From positions 310,001-374,000 of the forward strand of contig QEND01000001.1 of assembly GCA_003331105.1 (NCBI GenBank): DNA of 64,000 bases, read 5' to 3'. Of this stretch, positions 18,192 to 27,967 are shown in pieces. Both the position numbers and the translations under genes were made by a program. This DNA comes from Candidatus Tokpelaia sp. JSC161 (GTDB taxonomy: Bacteria; Pseudomonadota; Alphaproteobacteria; Rhizobiales; Rhizobiaceae). A model generated the notes under the pieces. The model ran no database searches. It was not told the DNA's origin and saw only the letters and a program-made list of their open reading frames with translations. The first letter of the stretch is position 1. Every line of letters begins with the position of its first letter.

Positions 18192-19516
18192 GAGCTTATA
18201 TGAGAGATTTCCGAGCGTCTTTATTCACTTTTTTCTACCAAAGGTTGGGTTTTTTTCTGAGTCCTTTTTTTTCATCTTATCTTTCATGGAGAGCCATGCG
18301 GGGAAAGGAGGATACAAAACGCTATTCTGAACGGATGGGATGGCCTTCACAAACTCGTCCTAAGGGACCGCTGATTTGGTTTCATGCGGTAAGTGTAGGT
18401 GAAACGATGGCTATCGTTCCTTTGATTGAAGCTATTTTAGAGTCTCACATTAGTGTTTTATTAACAACAGGTACAGTGGCTGCTTCGCAGCTTGTAGGGA
18501 AGCTTTTTGCGCAGAGACTGATTCATCAATATGCTCCTATTGATTTTTTAGTTGTTATCCGTCGTTTTCTTGATTATTGGAAGCCAGATATGATGTTTGC
18601 TTGTGAGTCTGAGATTTGGCCAATAAGAATTGATGAACTCGCATATCGCAGTGTTCCGCAAATTCTTCTGAACGCAAGGATTTCAGACAATTCTTTTGAA
18701 AGGTGGAAGAGATATGCTTTTTGTGCGAATGAAATTTTTTCGAAATTGACTATTGTAATCTGTCAGTCAGATGGAGATGCAAAGCGTTATAAGTTTCTTG
18801 GTGCTCAAAATGTTTCTATTTCTGGTAATCTTAAGGGTGATGCTGTTTTTCCATCATATCTATCTCGGGATTTTGAAAGATATCGTGAGGCTATTGCTTC
18901 TAGACCAACTTGGGCTGCTATTTCTACTCATGATGGAGAGGAATTGATAGCAGCGCAGGTGCATACAATTTTACGTAAACGTTATCCAGATCTTTTAACT
19001 ATTATTGTTCCGCGTCATATAAGTCGCATTACACAACTTTCTAAGAAGTTAGCTAATAAAAATTATTCATTTGTTCGGAAAAGCCTAAATGAATTTCCTA
19101 CTTTAGGAACGGATATATTAATTGGTGATACGATTGGTGATATGAGGCTTTATTTAGGTTTGACTAAAATTGCTTTTATTGGCAAATCATTAATGGGAGA
19201 AGGTGGGCATAATCCATTGGAGTCAGCAATTCTTGGATCAGCTATTTTAAGTGGACCAAATATTGGTAATTTTAAGGAAATATATAAGGAATTGATGAAG
19301 GATAAAGCTGTTTTCTTTGTTGATGATTCTATGATGTTAGCTCGTTCTGTTTCTTATCTCTTAGAAAGAGCAGATGTGCGAAGGGAAATGATTGAATCTG
19401 CTCGTCGAACAGCACTAAGACTGAGTGGTGGTCTAAAGTGTACTTTTGATATTTTGAAACCGTTTCTTAATCCTCTTTTTTTATCAGCTCAACTTTATAG
19501 GGTAGAGGATGTTTAG
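18188..19516 (+). CDS. waaA: 3-deoxy-D-manno-octulosonic acid transferase
   Basis: 442 aa; transfers Kdo from CMP-Kdo to lipid IVA at the inner membrane. GTG start overlaps the previous stop as GTGA. Family features: N-terminal membrane anchor, GPLIWFHAVSVGETMAIVPLI, LLTTGTVAASQL, QYAPIDF, ESEIWP, LNARISDNSF, and FIGKSLMGEGGHNPLESAILG in the C-terminal GT-B domain. It overlaps lpxK by 8 bp, so cysQ to pyrD is one overlapping transcription unit. Confidence 0.95.
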   Translation: MRAYMRDFRASLFTFFYQRLGFFLSPFFSSYLSWRAMRGKEDTKRYSERMGWPSQTRPKGPLIWFHAVSVGETMAIVPLIEAILESHISVLLTTGTVAASQLVGKLFAQRLIHQYAPIDFLVVIRRFLDYWKPDMMFACESEIWPIRIDELAYRSVPQILLNARISDNSFERWKRYAFCANEIFSKLTIVICQSDGDAKRYKFLGAQNVSISGNLKGDAVFPSYLSRDFERYREAIASRPTWAAISTHDGEELIAAQVHTILRKRYPDLLTIIVPRHISRITQLSKKLANKNYSFVRKSLNEFPTLGTDILIGDTIGDMRLYLGLTKIAFIGKSLMGEGGHNPLESAILGSAILSGPNIGNFKEIYKELMKDKAVFFVDDSMMLARSVSYLLERADVRREMIESARRTALRLSGGLKCTFDILKPFLNPLFLSAQLYRVEDV

Positions 19517-20531
19517 GGGCAAGAGTTCTCCTTTGTTTTGGTGGAGAGATCCTGGATTCTTAAGCCGGTTATTAATTCCTTCTGCAAAGCTTTATTCTTA
19601 TTTTGCTGCTCGTAATATGCGAACTCGTATTCCTTTGGAAATTGATTTACCTGTTTTATGTATAGGTAATTTTACTTTGGGTGGTTCTGGTAAAACCCCA
19701 GTAGTTATTTCTTTTGCACAAACTGCAGGTAAACTCGGATATAAGCCTGGTATTTTATCACGTGGCTTTGGTGGTTCTTTTTTAGATGGCGCGCATGTAG
19801 TAGATATCAATAAGGATTCTGCATGTTTTGTTGGAGATGAAGCGCTTTTATTAGCAGAATATGGTACTGTGGTAGTATCGCATAATAGGTATATTGGTGC
19901 TAGGCTTTTAAAAAAGATTGGCTGTGATCTTATCCTCATGGATGATGGTTTTCAGAGTAGACGTCTTTATCCAGATTATGCGTTGCTTGTTGTTGATGGC
20001 ATGCGTGGTTTTGGAAATGGAAAAGTATTCCCATCTGGTCCTTTACGTGCTCCATTAATCACTCAATTCTGTTATACAGATAGTATTTTAGTAATAGATT
20101 GCGGAAAGAAATTGCCTGAGATTCCAGGGATCCCTGTTTTTTATGCTATACTTGTGCCATTAGCAAATGGAGAAGTAGAAAACAAGCGTTTTCTGAGTTT
20201 TACAGGTATTGGTAATCCAAAAAAATTTTTTAGAAGTGTAAAGGTTTTGGGTGGGATGATTGAGCAGGAGCGTATTTTCCCAGATCATCATTTTTTTAGA
20301 GAGTTTGAAGTGAAGGATATAGCTGAGAATGCTAGACTTAATGATCTGCATATTGCTACTACGGCTAAGGATTATATGCGTTTGCGAGTGAATGGATTAT
20401 ATAGATTTCTTGATAAACTGATTGTATTTGATATTCATGTTGATTTTAAGTCTTCTAATTTTTGCGAAAAAATATTGGAAGAAGTGATATCCCGTTATAA
20501 AGGACGGATGAGAGATGGGGATTTGGCATAG
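19509..20531 (+). CDS. lpxK: Tetraacyldisaccharide 4'-kinase LpxK
   Basis: 340 aa membrane-associated P-loop kinase that phosphorylates the 4' position of the lipid A precursor. Features: WWRDPGFLSRLLIPSAKLYS, the Walker A IGNFTLGGSGKTPVVI, ILSRGFGGS, VGDEALLLAE, ILMDDGFQSRRLYPDYALLVVDG and the PDHHFF segment. It overlaps both waaA and pyrD, keeping the lipid A genes in one unit. Confidence 0.95.
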   Translation: MFRGKSSPLFWWRDPGFLSRLLIPSAKLYSYFAARNMRTRIPLEIDLPVLCIGNFTLGGSGKTPVVISFAQTAGKLGYKPGILSRGFGGSFLDGAHVVDINKDSACFVGDEALLLAEYGTVVVSHNRYIGARLLKKIGCDLILMDDGFQSRRLYPDYALLVVDGMRGFGNGKVFPSGPLRAPLITQFCYTDSILVIDCGKKLPEIPGIPVFYAILVPLANGEVENKRFLSFTGIGNPKKFFRSVKVLGGMIEQERIFPDHHFFREFEVKDIAENARLNDLHIATTAKDYMRLRVNGLYRFLDKLIVFDIHVDFKSSNFCEKILEEVISRYKGRMRDGDLA

Positions 20532-21594
20532 AGTACAGCCTTTTTTGTTTAGGATAGGGGAAGAAAGAGCTCATTCTTTAGTGAGATGTGCTTTGAAGTA
20601 TCCTTTTTTCATAAAAAAGGAATTTAAGGATAAGGCTTTATCTGTTTCTATTGCTGGTCTGAATTTCTCAAATCCTTTGGGAATAGCAGCAGGTTTTGAT
20701 AAGAATGCTGATGTGCCAAATGGTATTTTGCGACTTGGATTTGGTTTTACAGAAATTGGCACCCTTACTCCATTGTCACAGCTGGGTAATCCTTCTCCGC
20801 GTTGTTTTCGATTACCAAGGGATAAGGCATTGATTAATCGTATGGGTTTTAATAATCAAGGGTACGATGCAGCTTATAAACGTCTTGTTGTGCGGAAGAA
20901 GAAGGGGATTCTTGGAATTAATATAGGTGCTAATAAGAACAGTGAGGATCGCTTTGCTGATTATGTAAGAGGTATTGAGTCTTTATATGAGGTTTCTGAT
21001 TATTTTACCCTCAATGTTTCTTCTCCTAATACGCAAGGATTAAGAGATTTGCAGGAGATAGCAAATCTTCGTTCTCTTTTACCTCTTGTGATTGAGGCAC
21101 GTGATAGGCAGATGCAGATATTTAATCGCTTTGTTCCTGTTTTTCTTAAGATTTCCCCTGATTTAACGGAAAAGGAGTTAGATAGCCTTGCTGCAGAGAT
21201 TCTATATAGTAAATTGGATGGTCTTGTTATTTCTAATACGACGATTTCACGTACTGATTTAAAAGAGAGCTTTTCTAATGAAATTGGTGGCTTATCTGGT
21301 GCTCCGCTGTTTAGACAATCAACAATTATTCTTGCTAAGATGCGTAAACGTTTAGGGAAAAATTATCCAATTATTGGTGTAGGTGGGATTATGGATCCGA
21401 TTACAGCATTAGAAAAAATCAAGGCAGGAGCAGATTTACTGCAGTGTTATACTGGTTTAATTTATAATGGCCCTTTTATGGTTCAAGAGATTCTTGAAAG
21501 TTTTATAATGACTTGTCGTCGAGATTCTATAGAGAATATTACTGTGTATCGTGATAAGAATATGCAAAAATGGGCTAGTCAAAATATCGAATAG
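20515..21594 (+). CDS. pyrD: Dihydroorotate dehydrogenase, class 2 (quinone-linked)
   Basis: 359 aa; oxidises dihydroorotate to orotate, passing electrons to membrane quinone. The N-terminal amphipathic extension of class 2 enzymes is present (PFLFRIGEERAHSLVRCALK). FMN and catalytic segments: GFGFTEIGTLTPLSQLGNPSPR, RMGFNNQG, LNVSSPNTQGLRDLQ with the catalytic Ser, SNTTISR, GGLSGAPLF and GVGGIMD. Start ATG overlaps the lpxK 3' end by 17 bp, an uncommon neighbour for pyrD. Confidence 0.95.
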   Translation: MGIWHRVQPFLFRIGEERAHSLVRCALKYPFFIKKEFKDKALSVSIAGLNFSNPLGIAAGFDKNADVPNGILRLGFGFTEIGTLTPLSQLGNPSPRCFRLPRDKALINRMGFNNQGYDAAYKRLVVRKKKGILGINIGANKNSEDRFADYVRGIESLYEVSDYFTLNVSSPNTQGLRDLQEIANLRSLLPLVIEARDRQMQIFNRFVPVFLKISPDLTEKELDSLAAEILYSKLDGLVISNTTISRTDLKESFSNEIGGLSGAPLFRQSTIILAKMRKRLGKNYPIIGVGGIMDPITALEKIKAGADLLQCYTGLIYNGPFMVQEILESFIMTCRRDSIENITVYRDKNMQKWASQNIE

Positions 21595-21639
21595 GATATA
21601 TAAGATTATTTATATTTTTTCACTTGGAATATTTGAGAT

Positions 21640-21716
21640 GCGGTCGTAGCTCAGTTGGTTAGAGCGCAGGTTTGTGGCACCTGAGGTCGTAGGTTCGAAG
21701 CCTACCGACCGTACCA
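21640..21716 (+). tRNA. tRNA-His (anticodon GTG), no encoded G-1, A73
   Basis: 77 nt with encoded CCA. Anticodon stem CAGGT/ACCTG holds the loop TTGTGGC with anticodon GTG. The acceptor pairs GCGGTCG with CGACCGT, so the terminal pair is G1-U72 and the discriminator is A73, with no fitting G-1/C73. The T-arm GTAGG-TTCGAAG-CCTAC is well formed. This unusual end is a known feature of many alphaproteobacterial tRNA-His. Confidence 0.95.
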
Positions 21717-21837
21717 TTTTTGCTGCCTTGTAGGATATTGCGTTTTTCTTTTTTATTTGCAATTATGACATGTTTATATTTTCTGGACTTTGATTGTATA
21801 AAGAATAAGGATTGTTTTCTGGATATTGGAGGGGATT

Positions 21838-23322
21838 ATGGTAAGCAAGATTATTCCCGTTCCATCATTTGACTGTATTGTTTTTGGTGGAATAGGTGAT
21901 TTAGCGGAGAGGAAGCTGATCCCTGCTCTTTATCATCGGCAATGTATTGGACAGTTTACTGAACCATCACGGATTATTGGATTATCGCGATCTTCTGTAA
22001 CTGAGAATGAATATCGTAATTTTGTATATAAGTCTATCGAGACTCATGTGAAAGATGAGGATATTGATAGCTTAGAAATTGAGGAGTTTTTAGAACGATT
22101 TTCTTATATATCTCTCGATGTAACGAAAGAGCTAGGTTGGAATCAATTAAAAGAAAGGCTTGAATGTTCTCAAGCTGGAGTGAGGGCCTTTTATTTAGCT
22201 GTGAGTCCTGCGCTTTTTAGTGATATTGCAGTGCGTTTAGGTGAAACGGGGTTGATTACACCGGATACAAGGATTATCGTTGAAAAGCCTATAGGTAAGG
22301 ATCTAGATACGGCCTGTGCGCTGAATAATCGCTTGGGTGATGTCTTTTCAGAAAGTCAGATTTTTCGTATTGATCATTATCTTGGTAAGGAGACTGTGCA
22401 GAATTTAATGGCCTTGCGTTTTGCTAATGCATTGTATGAGCCTCTTTGGAATTCAAATCATATTGATCATGTACAGATTACCGTTTCTGAATCTGTAGGT
22501 CTTGAAGGGCGTATAGGTTATTATGATCATGCTGGTGCTTTGCGTGATATGGTTCAAAATCACATGTTGCAGCTTCTTTGTCTTGTAGCGATGGAACCTC
22601 CTTCTTTACTTGATGCTAATGCTGTTCGTGATGAAAAGTTAAAAGTATTACGTTCTCTTACGCCTATTAATATTAATAATGTAGGAAAGTGTACAGTGCG
22701 TGGGCAGTATCTTGCTGGGGCCTCTTCGAGAGGACTCGTGAAATCATATCAAGAAGACCTTGGAGAGCTTGGTAAGGGACAGAGTGATACTGAGACTTTT
22801 GTAGCATTAAAAATTAATATAGAGAATTGGCGTTGGAATAATACGCCTTTTTATCTGAGAACTGGTAAAAGGATGGCATCTCGTGTATCCGAGGTTACAG
22901 TGACATTTCGTCCAATTCCGCATTCAATTTTTACAAATGATGCTGGAGAGGTTATTGCAAATCGTCTTGTGATTCGTCTTCAGCCGAATGAAGGAGTGAA
23001 GCAATGGCTTATGATCAAAGATCCGGGCCCAGGGGGTATGCGTCTGCGTCATATTCCGCTTGATATGAGTTTTGCTGATGCCTTTTCAGGAAGAAATGCA
23101 GGAGCTTATGAAAGGTTGCTGATGGATGTTATGCGTGGGAATCAGACTCTTTTCATGCGACGTGATGAAGTTGAAGCGGCTTGGAAATGGATTGTTCCTA
23201 TTCTTGATGGTTGGGAGCAAACAGGGCAGCCTGTTCATGGTTATAATGCTGGGACTTGGGGTCCATCAAGGGCAATAGCTATGATTGAGAGAGATGGTAG
23301 GACATGGAATGATACGCTTTAA
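21838..23322 (+). CDS. zwf: Glucose-6-phosphate 1-dehydrogenase
   Basis: 494 aa from the ATG at 21838, preceded by GGAGGGG; the upstream TTG at 21826 is rejected. Oxidises glucose-6-P to 6-phosphogluconolactone with NAD(P)+. Motifs: FGGIGDLAERKLIPALYH (dinucleotide binding), the catalytic RIDHYLGKETVQNLMALRFAN, YYDHAGALRDMVQNHMLQLL, and PFYLRTGKRM. First gene of the zwf-pgl-edd Entner-Doudoroff cluster, which is standard in Rhizobiales. Confidence 0.97.
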   Translation: MVSKIIPVPSFDCIVFGGIGDLAERKLIPALYHRQCIGQFTEPSRIIGLSRSSVTENEYRNFVYKSIETHVKDEDIDSLEIEEFLERFSYISLDVTKELGWNQLKERLECSQAGVRAFYLAVSPALFSDIAVRLGETGLITPDTRIIVEKPIGKDLDTACALNNRLGDVFSESQIFRIDHYLGKETVQNLMALRFANALYEPLWNSNHIDHVQITVSESVGLEGRIGYYDHAGALRDMVQNHMLQLLCLVAMEPPSLLDANAVRDEKLKVLRSLTPININNVGKCTVRGQYLAGASSRGLVKSYQEDLGELGKGQSDTETFVALKINIENWRWNNTPFYLRTGKRMASRVSEVTVTFRPIPHSIFTNDAGEVIANRLVIRLQPNEGVKQWLMIKDPGPGGMRLRHIPLDMSFADAFSGRNAGAYERLLMDVMRGNQTLFMRRDEVEAAWKWIVPILDGWEQTGQPVHGYNAGTWGPSRAIAMIERDGRTWNDTL

Positions 23323-24022
23323 AAATTTTCAGCATAATCATTTTTTAAATCCAGATAGACTTGCTTTAGCTTTAGCTGATCGTGTTTCTAGAGAACTGAC
23401 TCATGCTGTGAATGAGAGAGGGCGAGCGGTTATTGCTGTTTCAGGTGGATCTACGCCAAAACGTTTTTTTTATTATTTATCTCAGAAAGATCTGTTATGG
23501 GAAAAGATTATCATAACATTGGTGGATGAACGTTTTGTTCCGCTTAGAAGTGATCGTTCAAATGAAAATTTAGTGAGACGCTGTCTTCTGCAAGATTGTG
23601 CTTCGAAAGCAGGGTTTGTTGGTCTTTATTGCCAAGAGAAAACTGCAGAGAGAGCTGCTTGTTTTGCAGAAGCAAAAATTAATAAGCTTCATCGGCCATT
23701 TGATGTGGTTGTTCTTGGTATGGGGCTTGACGGTCATACAGCTTCTTTTTTTCCGCAAGGAGATCGTTTGAAGCTTGCGATAGATTCTAAGTCTAGGTTG
23801 CTTGTTATCCCAATGTATGCTGAAGGATTAGATGAACCTCGTTTAACCTTGACTCTCCCTATTCTTGTGAATGCAGGTTTTATTGCTTTACATATTGAAG
23901 GGAAGGAAAAGCTTGTAATTTTTGATAAGGCTTTGCGGAATGGTTTAGATACGGATATGCCGATTCGGGCAATTTTATCTTACGCAAAAAGTCCACTTCA
24001 GGTATTTTGGTCTCCGACATAA
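23309..24022 (+). CDS. pgl: 6-phosphogluconolactonase
   Basis: 237 aa from the ATG at 23309, overlapping the zwf 3' end; a TTG at 23285 is a poorer choice. Hydrolyses 6-phosphogluconolactone. Family features: AVSGGSTPKRFFYYLSQ, ITLVDERFVP, RSNENLVRRCLL, and LGMGLDGHTASFFP. It overlaps zwf and ends 33 bp before the edd ATG. Confidence 0.94.
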   Translation: MIRFKNFQHNHFLNPDRLALALADRVSRELTHAVNERGRAVIAVSGGSTPKRFFYYLSQKDLLWEKIIITLVDERFVPLRSDRSNENLVRRCLLQDCASKAGFVGLYCQEKTAERAACFAEAKINKLHRPFDVVVLGMGLDGHTASFFPQGDRLKLAIDSKSRLLVIPMYAEGLDEPRLTLTLPILVNAGFIALHIEGKEKLVIFDKALRNGLDTDMPIRAILSYAKSPLQVFWSPT

Positions 24023-24054
24023 AGATCATTGAGGTATTTAATAATCGAGGTGTT

Positions 24055-25875
24055 ATGATGAGTCTGCTTCAGAGTATTCGTGATATAACAGATAAGATAA
24101 GGGAACGCTCGAAGCCGAGGAGGGAGCAATACTTGAATCGTATTGCCGAAGCTAAGAAGGACCGTGCAAATCGTAATTTTCTGGGTTGTGGAAATCAAGC
24201 TCATGCTTTTTCTGCATGTACTCCTCTTGATAAGTCTCGCTTAAAACAAGGCATTGTAGGGAATATTGGAATTATTTCTGCTTATAATGATATGCTTTCG
24301 GCTCATAAGCCTTTTGAGCATTTTCCTTCTCTTATACGTGAGACTGCACGTGAGTTAGGAGGTGTGGCTCAACTAGCAGCTGGAGTTCCTGCTATGTGTG
24401 ATGGGATTACACAAGGGTTTATAGGTATGGAACTTTCTTTATTTTCACGTGAGGTGATTGCTATGGCGACGGCTATTGGGCTTTCGCATGATACATTTGA
24501 TGCAGTTTTGTATCTTGGTGTTTGTGATAAAATTGTACCAGGGCTGATGATAGGAGCTTTATCCTTTGGTCATTTACCAGCTATTTTTGTGCCTGCTGGT
24601 CCTATGATGAGTGGTCTTCCTAACGAGGAGAAGATGCAAGCCCGTCAGCTTTATCTAGAAGGGAAACTTGATTGGAAAGATTTGCTTGAGGCGGAATCTC
24701 GTTCTTATCATGGGCCTGGAACATGTAATTTTTATGGAACAGCTAATTCAAATCAGATGATAATGGAGATTATGGGATTACATGTGCCTGGTGCTTCTTT
24801 TATTAATCCTGGGACTCCGTTACGTGATGAGTTAACGCGTGAAGCAGTAAAACGTGCTTTAGCAATTACGGCGATAGGTGATGAATATACTCCTATTGGT
24901 TCTATGATTGATGAACGTTCTTTTGTGAATGCTATTGTTGCTCTAAATGCTACTGGTGGGTCAACGAATCATACGATTCATATTATTGCTATGGCAGCTA
25001 TTGCTGGTATTTCTATAACTTGGTTTGATATTGCAGAGATTTCATCGGTTGTTCCGCTGATTGCCCGAGTTTATCCAAATGGTTATGCTGATGTCAATCA
25101 TTTTCATGCTGCAGGTGGTATGGGATTTGTGATTCATGAGTTAATCGAAGCTGGGTTAGTCCATGATGATGTCTCTACTGTTTGGGGGAAAGGACTTGAA
25201 TTGTATGCTATTGAGCCAAAACTTGGGAAAAAGGGTGGGGTTATTCGTGAAAAAGTATCTGCTTTTAGTCGTGATAAAAAAGTTTTAAGAAACTGTGCTC
25301 ATCCTTTTCAGAAAGATGGAGGGATTCGTGTTCTTTCTGGGAATCTTGGTGAAGCTATTATTAAAGTATCGGCTATAAACTCAGAGCTATGGTTTATTGA
25401 AGAGCCGGCTAAGGTTTTTCATTCACAGGAAGCTTTACAGAAGGCCTTTGAAGCGAGAGAATTGGATGGAGAGAATTTTATTGCTGTTGTCCGTTATCAA
25501 GGGCCAAAAGCTAATGGGATGCCTGAATTGCATAAGTTAATGACTATTTTAGGGGTTTTGCAAGATAGAGGGCAGCATGTGGGATTAATTACTGATGGAC
25601 GTCTATCTGGGGCTTCTGGAAAAGTGCCTGCAGCGATTCATATAAGCCCAGAAGCTCTTGAAAATATGATGTTAGCGAAGATTGAAGATGGAGATCTCCT
25701 TTGTCTTGATGCAAAAGAAGGAATTTTGCAAGTTCTTGTGGATCAAGATATAATTTCTGCGAGAAGTTTAAAGCCTTTTGATCTTTCTTTAAATTCTGTT
25801 GGAGTAGGTCGTGAGCTTTTTGATGTTTTTCGTAAGATGGTTAGTCCAGCTTCAAAAGGAGCGACTCTTTTATGA
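24055..25875 (+). CDS. edd: 6-phosphogluconate dehydratase
   Basis: 606 aa from the ATG-ATG at 24055 (GAGG upstream), matching the roughly 603-606 aa usual for Edd. An Fe-S enzyme of the IlvD/Edd family that makes 2-keto-3-deoxy-6-phosphogluconate in the Entner-Doudoroff pathway. Motifs: [23 protein letters not shown] with a cluster Cys, [22 protein letters not shown], and [16 protein letters not shown]. eda is not in the window. Confidence 0.96.
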   Translation: MMSLLQSIRDITDKIRERSKPRREQYLNRIAEAKKDRANRNFLGCGNQAHAFSACTPLDKSRLKQGIVGNIGIISAYNDMLSAHKPFEHFPSLIRETARELGGVAQLAAGVPAMCDGITQGFIGMELSLFSREVIAMATAIGLSHDTFDAVLYLGVCDKIVPGLMIGALSFGHLPAIFVPAGPMMSGLPNEEKMQARQLYLEGKLDWKDLLEAESRSYHGPGTCNFYGTANSNQMIMEIMGLHVPGASFINPGTPLRDELTREAVKRALAITAIGDEYTPIGSMIDERSFVNAIVALNATGGSTNHTIHIIAMAAIAGISITWFDIAEISSVVPLIARVYPNGYADVNHFHAAGGMGFVIHELIEAGLVHDDVSTVWGKGLELYAIEPKLGKKGGVIREKVSAFSRDKKVLRNCAHPFQKDGGIRVLSGNLGEAIIKVSAINSELWFIEEPAKVFHSQEALQKAFEARELDGENFIAVVRYQGPKANGMPELHKLMTILGVLQDRGQHVGLITDGRLSGASGKVPAAIHISPEALENMMLAKIEDGDLLCLDAKEGILQVLVDQDIISARSLKPFDLSLNSVGVGRELFDVFRKMVSPASKGATLL

Positions 25876-25883
25876 GATTTTTT

Positions 25884-27254
25884 TTAGGAAGGGAGTTCTA
25901 TTATGACTCTTAAGCCTTTTTGAGAATTTTTTTCAAGCTTAATCTCACCCCCATGGCTACGTGTAATATCGCGTGCAATTGATAAACCAAGTCCTGTCCC
26001 TCCTGTATCTTGATCTTGGTTTCGGGATTCATCTAATCGAAAAAATGGTTTGAAAACATCTTCTCTTTTATCTTTAGGAATTCCAGGACCATCATCATCG
26101 ATAATAATGATAAGGTTTTCTGAATTTTGCTGAATTGTGATGTGAATGTTGATAGCATAACGGAAAGCATTCGAAACGAGATTAGTTAGTAATCTAGAAA
26201 AAGCTCCAGGTCGTACTTGAGTTATTGTGGTCCCTTCTATTTTATAGGAAAAATTACGTTTTCGTAGAGTTGCTTCTTTACTTAATTTATCCATGAGTGT
26301 TTTTAGGTCAAGTTGAGATATTTCTTCGGTCCCTTCTCCTCGTGCAAAAGATAAATACCCTTCAAGCATCTTTTGCATGTCGTTGACATCTTGTTTGAGC
26401 GCAGCAGTATCTAAATTGTTGTTGAGAGCTAATTGTAGTTTAAATCGTGTTAAAATCGTGCGAAGATCATGACTGACACCTGAGAGCATGGTTGTTCGTT
26501 GTTCCATTTGCCGTTCTATACGTTGTCGCATTCGAAGAAAGGCTATTCCTGCTTTACGAACTTCTTCTGCGCCACATGGTTCAAATCCTTTAGGTAAGGG
26601 CTGTCCTTTTCCAAAACTATCAGCAGCTTCTGCTAATTGTTGTATTGGTTTTATTTGGTTACGGAGTAATAGAATAGCGATAATCAAAAGGACGAGAGCT
26701 GTGCCTAGCATCCAGCTTAAGAAAATACCTGTGTTTGAAGCATAAGTTTGGCTGCGTGTGGCGAAAACGCATAATACTTTATCATCAAGTCTGATACGAA
26801 TTTCGACTAGGTTAGAATCACCAACCGTGTCAATCCAGAAGGGACGGTTAATTTGCTTTGTGATTGCTTCGCTTAAAAAATAATCTAAAATAGCAAAAAA
26901 TGGTTTTGGTCCAGGGGCGGGTAAGACTTCGGGTGGGAGAATAGAAATATGAAGTCCCATACGTTGCTGAGCTATACGTATAATGTTATCATAGTTTTTA
27001 TCATTTTTGTGGTATGTTTCAATCATATCGATAATAGCTGCTATATCATGGATAACAGCGATGGAAAGCCGTTCAGTAACCATTTGCCAGTGTCTTTCCA
27101 TAAAAACATAGGCAATCACTGATTCTAGTAAAACCATGGGTGCTATGATGATGATAAGAGAGCGTGCGTAGAGTCTTTTTGGTATACATTGGATAAAGAA
27201 AAAACTTTTTACTTTTCTTATCGAGTATGTTATTATTAAACGAATTTTATTCAA
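25884..27254 (-). CDS. EnvZ-like sensor histidine kinase
   Basis: 456 aa inner-membrane kinase. Two transmembrane helices (about residues 30-55 and 175-200) enclose a periplasmic sensor of roughly 120 residues, then a HAMP linker (LRNQIKPIQQLAEAADSFG), the H-box MLSGVSHDLRTILTRFK with the phospho-His, an N-box NLVSNAFRYA, DDDGPGIP and the G2 box GGTGLGLSIARDI. The start overlaps the response-regulator stop by 8 bp, so the two are coupled. Signal and regulon cannot be told from sequence; EnvZ/OmpR or PetR-type osmolarity or envelope sensing are candidates. Confidence 0.9.
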   Translation of the reverse strand: MNKIRLIITYSIRKVKSFFFIQCIPKRLYARSLIIIIAPMVLLESVIAYVFMERHWQMVTERLSIAVIHDIAAIIDMIETYHKNDKNYDNIIRIAQQRMGLHISILPPEVLPAPGPKPFFAILDYFLSEAITKQINRPFWIDTVGDSNLVEIRIRLDDKVLCVFATRSQTYASNTGIFLSWMLGTALVLLIIAILLLRNQIKPIQQLAEAADSFGKGQPLPKGFEPCGAEEVRKAGIAFLRMRQRIERQMEQRTTMLSGVSHDLRTILTRFKLQLALNNNLDTAALKQDVNDMQKMLEGYLSFARGEGTEEISQLDLKTLMDKLSKEATLRKRNFSYKIEGTTITQVRPGAFSRLLTNLVSNAFRYAINIHITIQQNSENLIIIIDDDGPGIPKDKREDVFKPFFRLDESRNQDQDTGGTGLGLSIARDITRSHGGEIKLEKNSQKGLRVIIELPS

Positions 27255-27939
27255 TAGAGAGTTTATAACCTATACCTCTGACAGTTTGTACCCATATTGG
27301 ATTGGTTGGATCTTTTTCTATTTTTCTGCGTAGGCGATTGATTTGTACATCAATGGTCCGTTCGCTGATTTCGCTTTCACAGTTTGTTAGTTTATAACGG
27401 GGAATAGTCTTCCCAATATTTTTTGCAAGAATAGCCATAATTTCTTGTTCACGTTCTGTTAGGTGAATAGTTTCACTTCCTTTTTTTAGTTGAGACTGGG
27501 GAAGAAAGAATGTGTAAGGGCCGAAAATAATTTTTTCAATTTTATCTTCGCAAGGGGATCTCCTGCGCAAGATCGCATGAATTCGTAATAAAAGTTCACG
27601 AGGATCAAAGGGTTTTGAAAGATAATCATCTGCTCCTGCTTGTAGTCCGTCTATTCTATGATCGATTTCTGAAAGAGCAGTAAGGATAAGAATTGGTAGA
27701 CTTCTAGTTTTCCTTAAAGATCGTATTAAAGAAATCCCATTTTCACCTGGCATCATGATATCTACGATTAAAAGATCGAAATCAAAATTAATGAGTTTGC
27801 GTTTTGCATCTTGTGATTCGGATGCAACGCTAACTCGAAAGCCATTTTCATAGAGAAATTGTGATAAAAGTATACGGATACGTGTATCATCGTCAATCAC
27901 AAGAAGATGAGGAGCGTTATCTGGGATATTGAAAATCAT
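27247..27939 (-). CDS. OmpR-family response regulator
   Basis: 230 aa. Receiver domain with the acidic pair VIDDDTR, phospho-acceptor Asp in LLIVDIMMPGENG, the Thr switch LILTALSE, and Lys in SKPFDPREL. The C-terminal winged helix ends with SERTIDVQINRLRRKIEKDP and VRGIGYKL, typical of OmpR/PhoB. It partners the overlapping histidine kinase. Closest in feel to OmpR/PetR-type regulators of Rhizobiales; no specific symbol is assigned. Confidence 0.92.
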   Translation of the reverse strand: MIFNIPDNAPHLLVIDDDTRIRILLSQFLYENGFRVSVASESQDAKRKLINFDFDLLIVDIMMPGENGISLIRSLRKTRSLPILILTALSEIDHRIDGLQAGADDYLSKPFDPRELLLRIHAILRRRSPCEDKIEKIIFGPYTFFLPQSQLKKGSETIHLTEREQEIMAILAKNIGKTIPRYKLTNCESEISERTIDVQINRLRRKIEKDPTNPIWVQTVRGIGYKLSIE

Positions 27940-27967
27940 AATTTTTTTCTATTTTAGAGTGTTTTGA

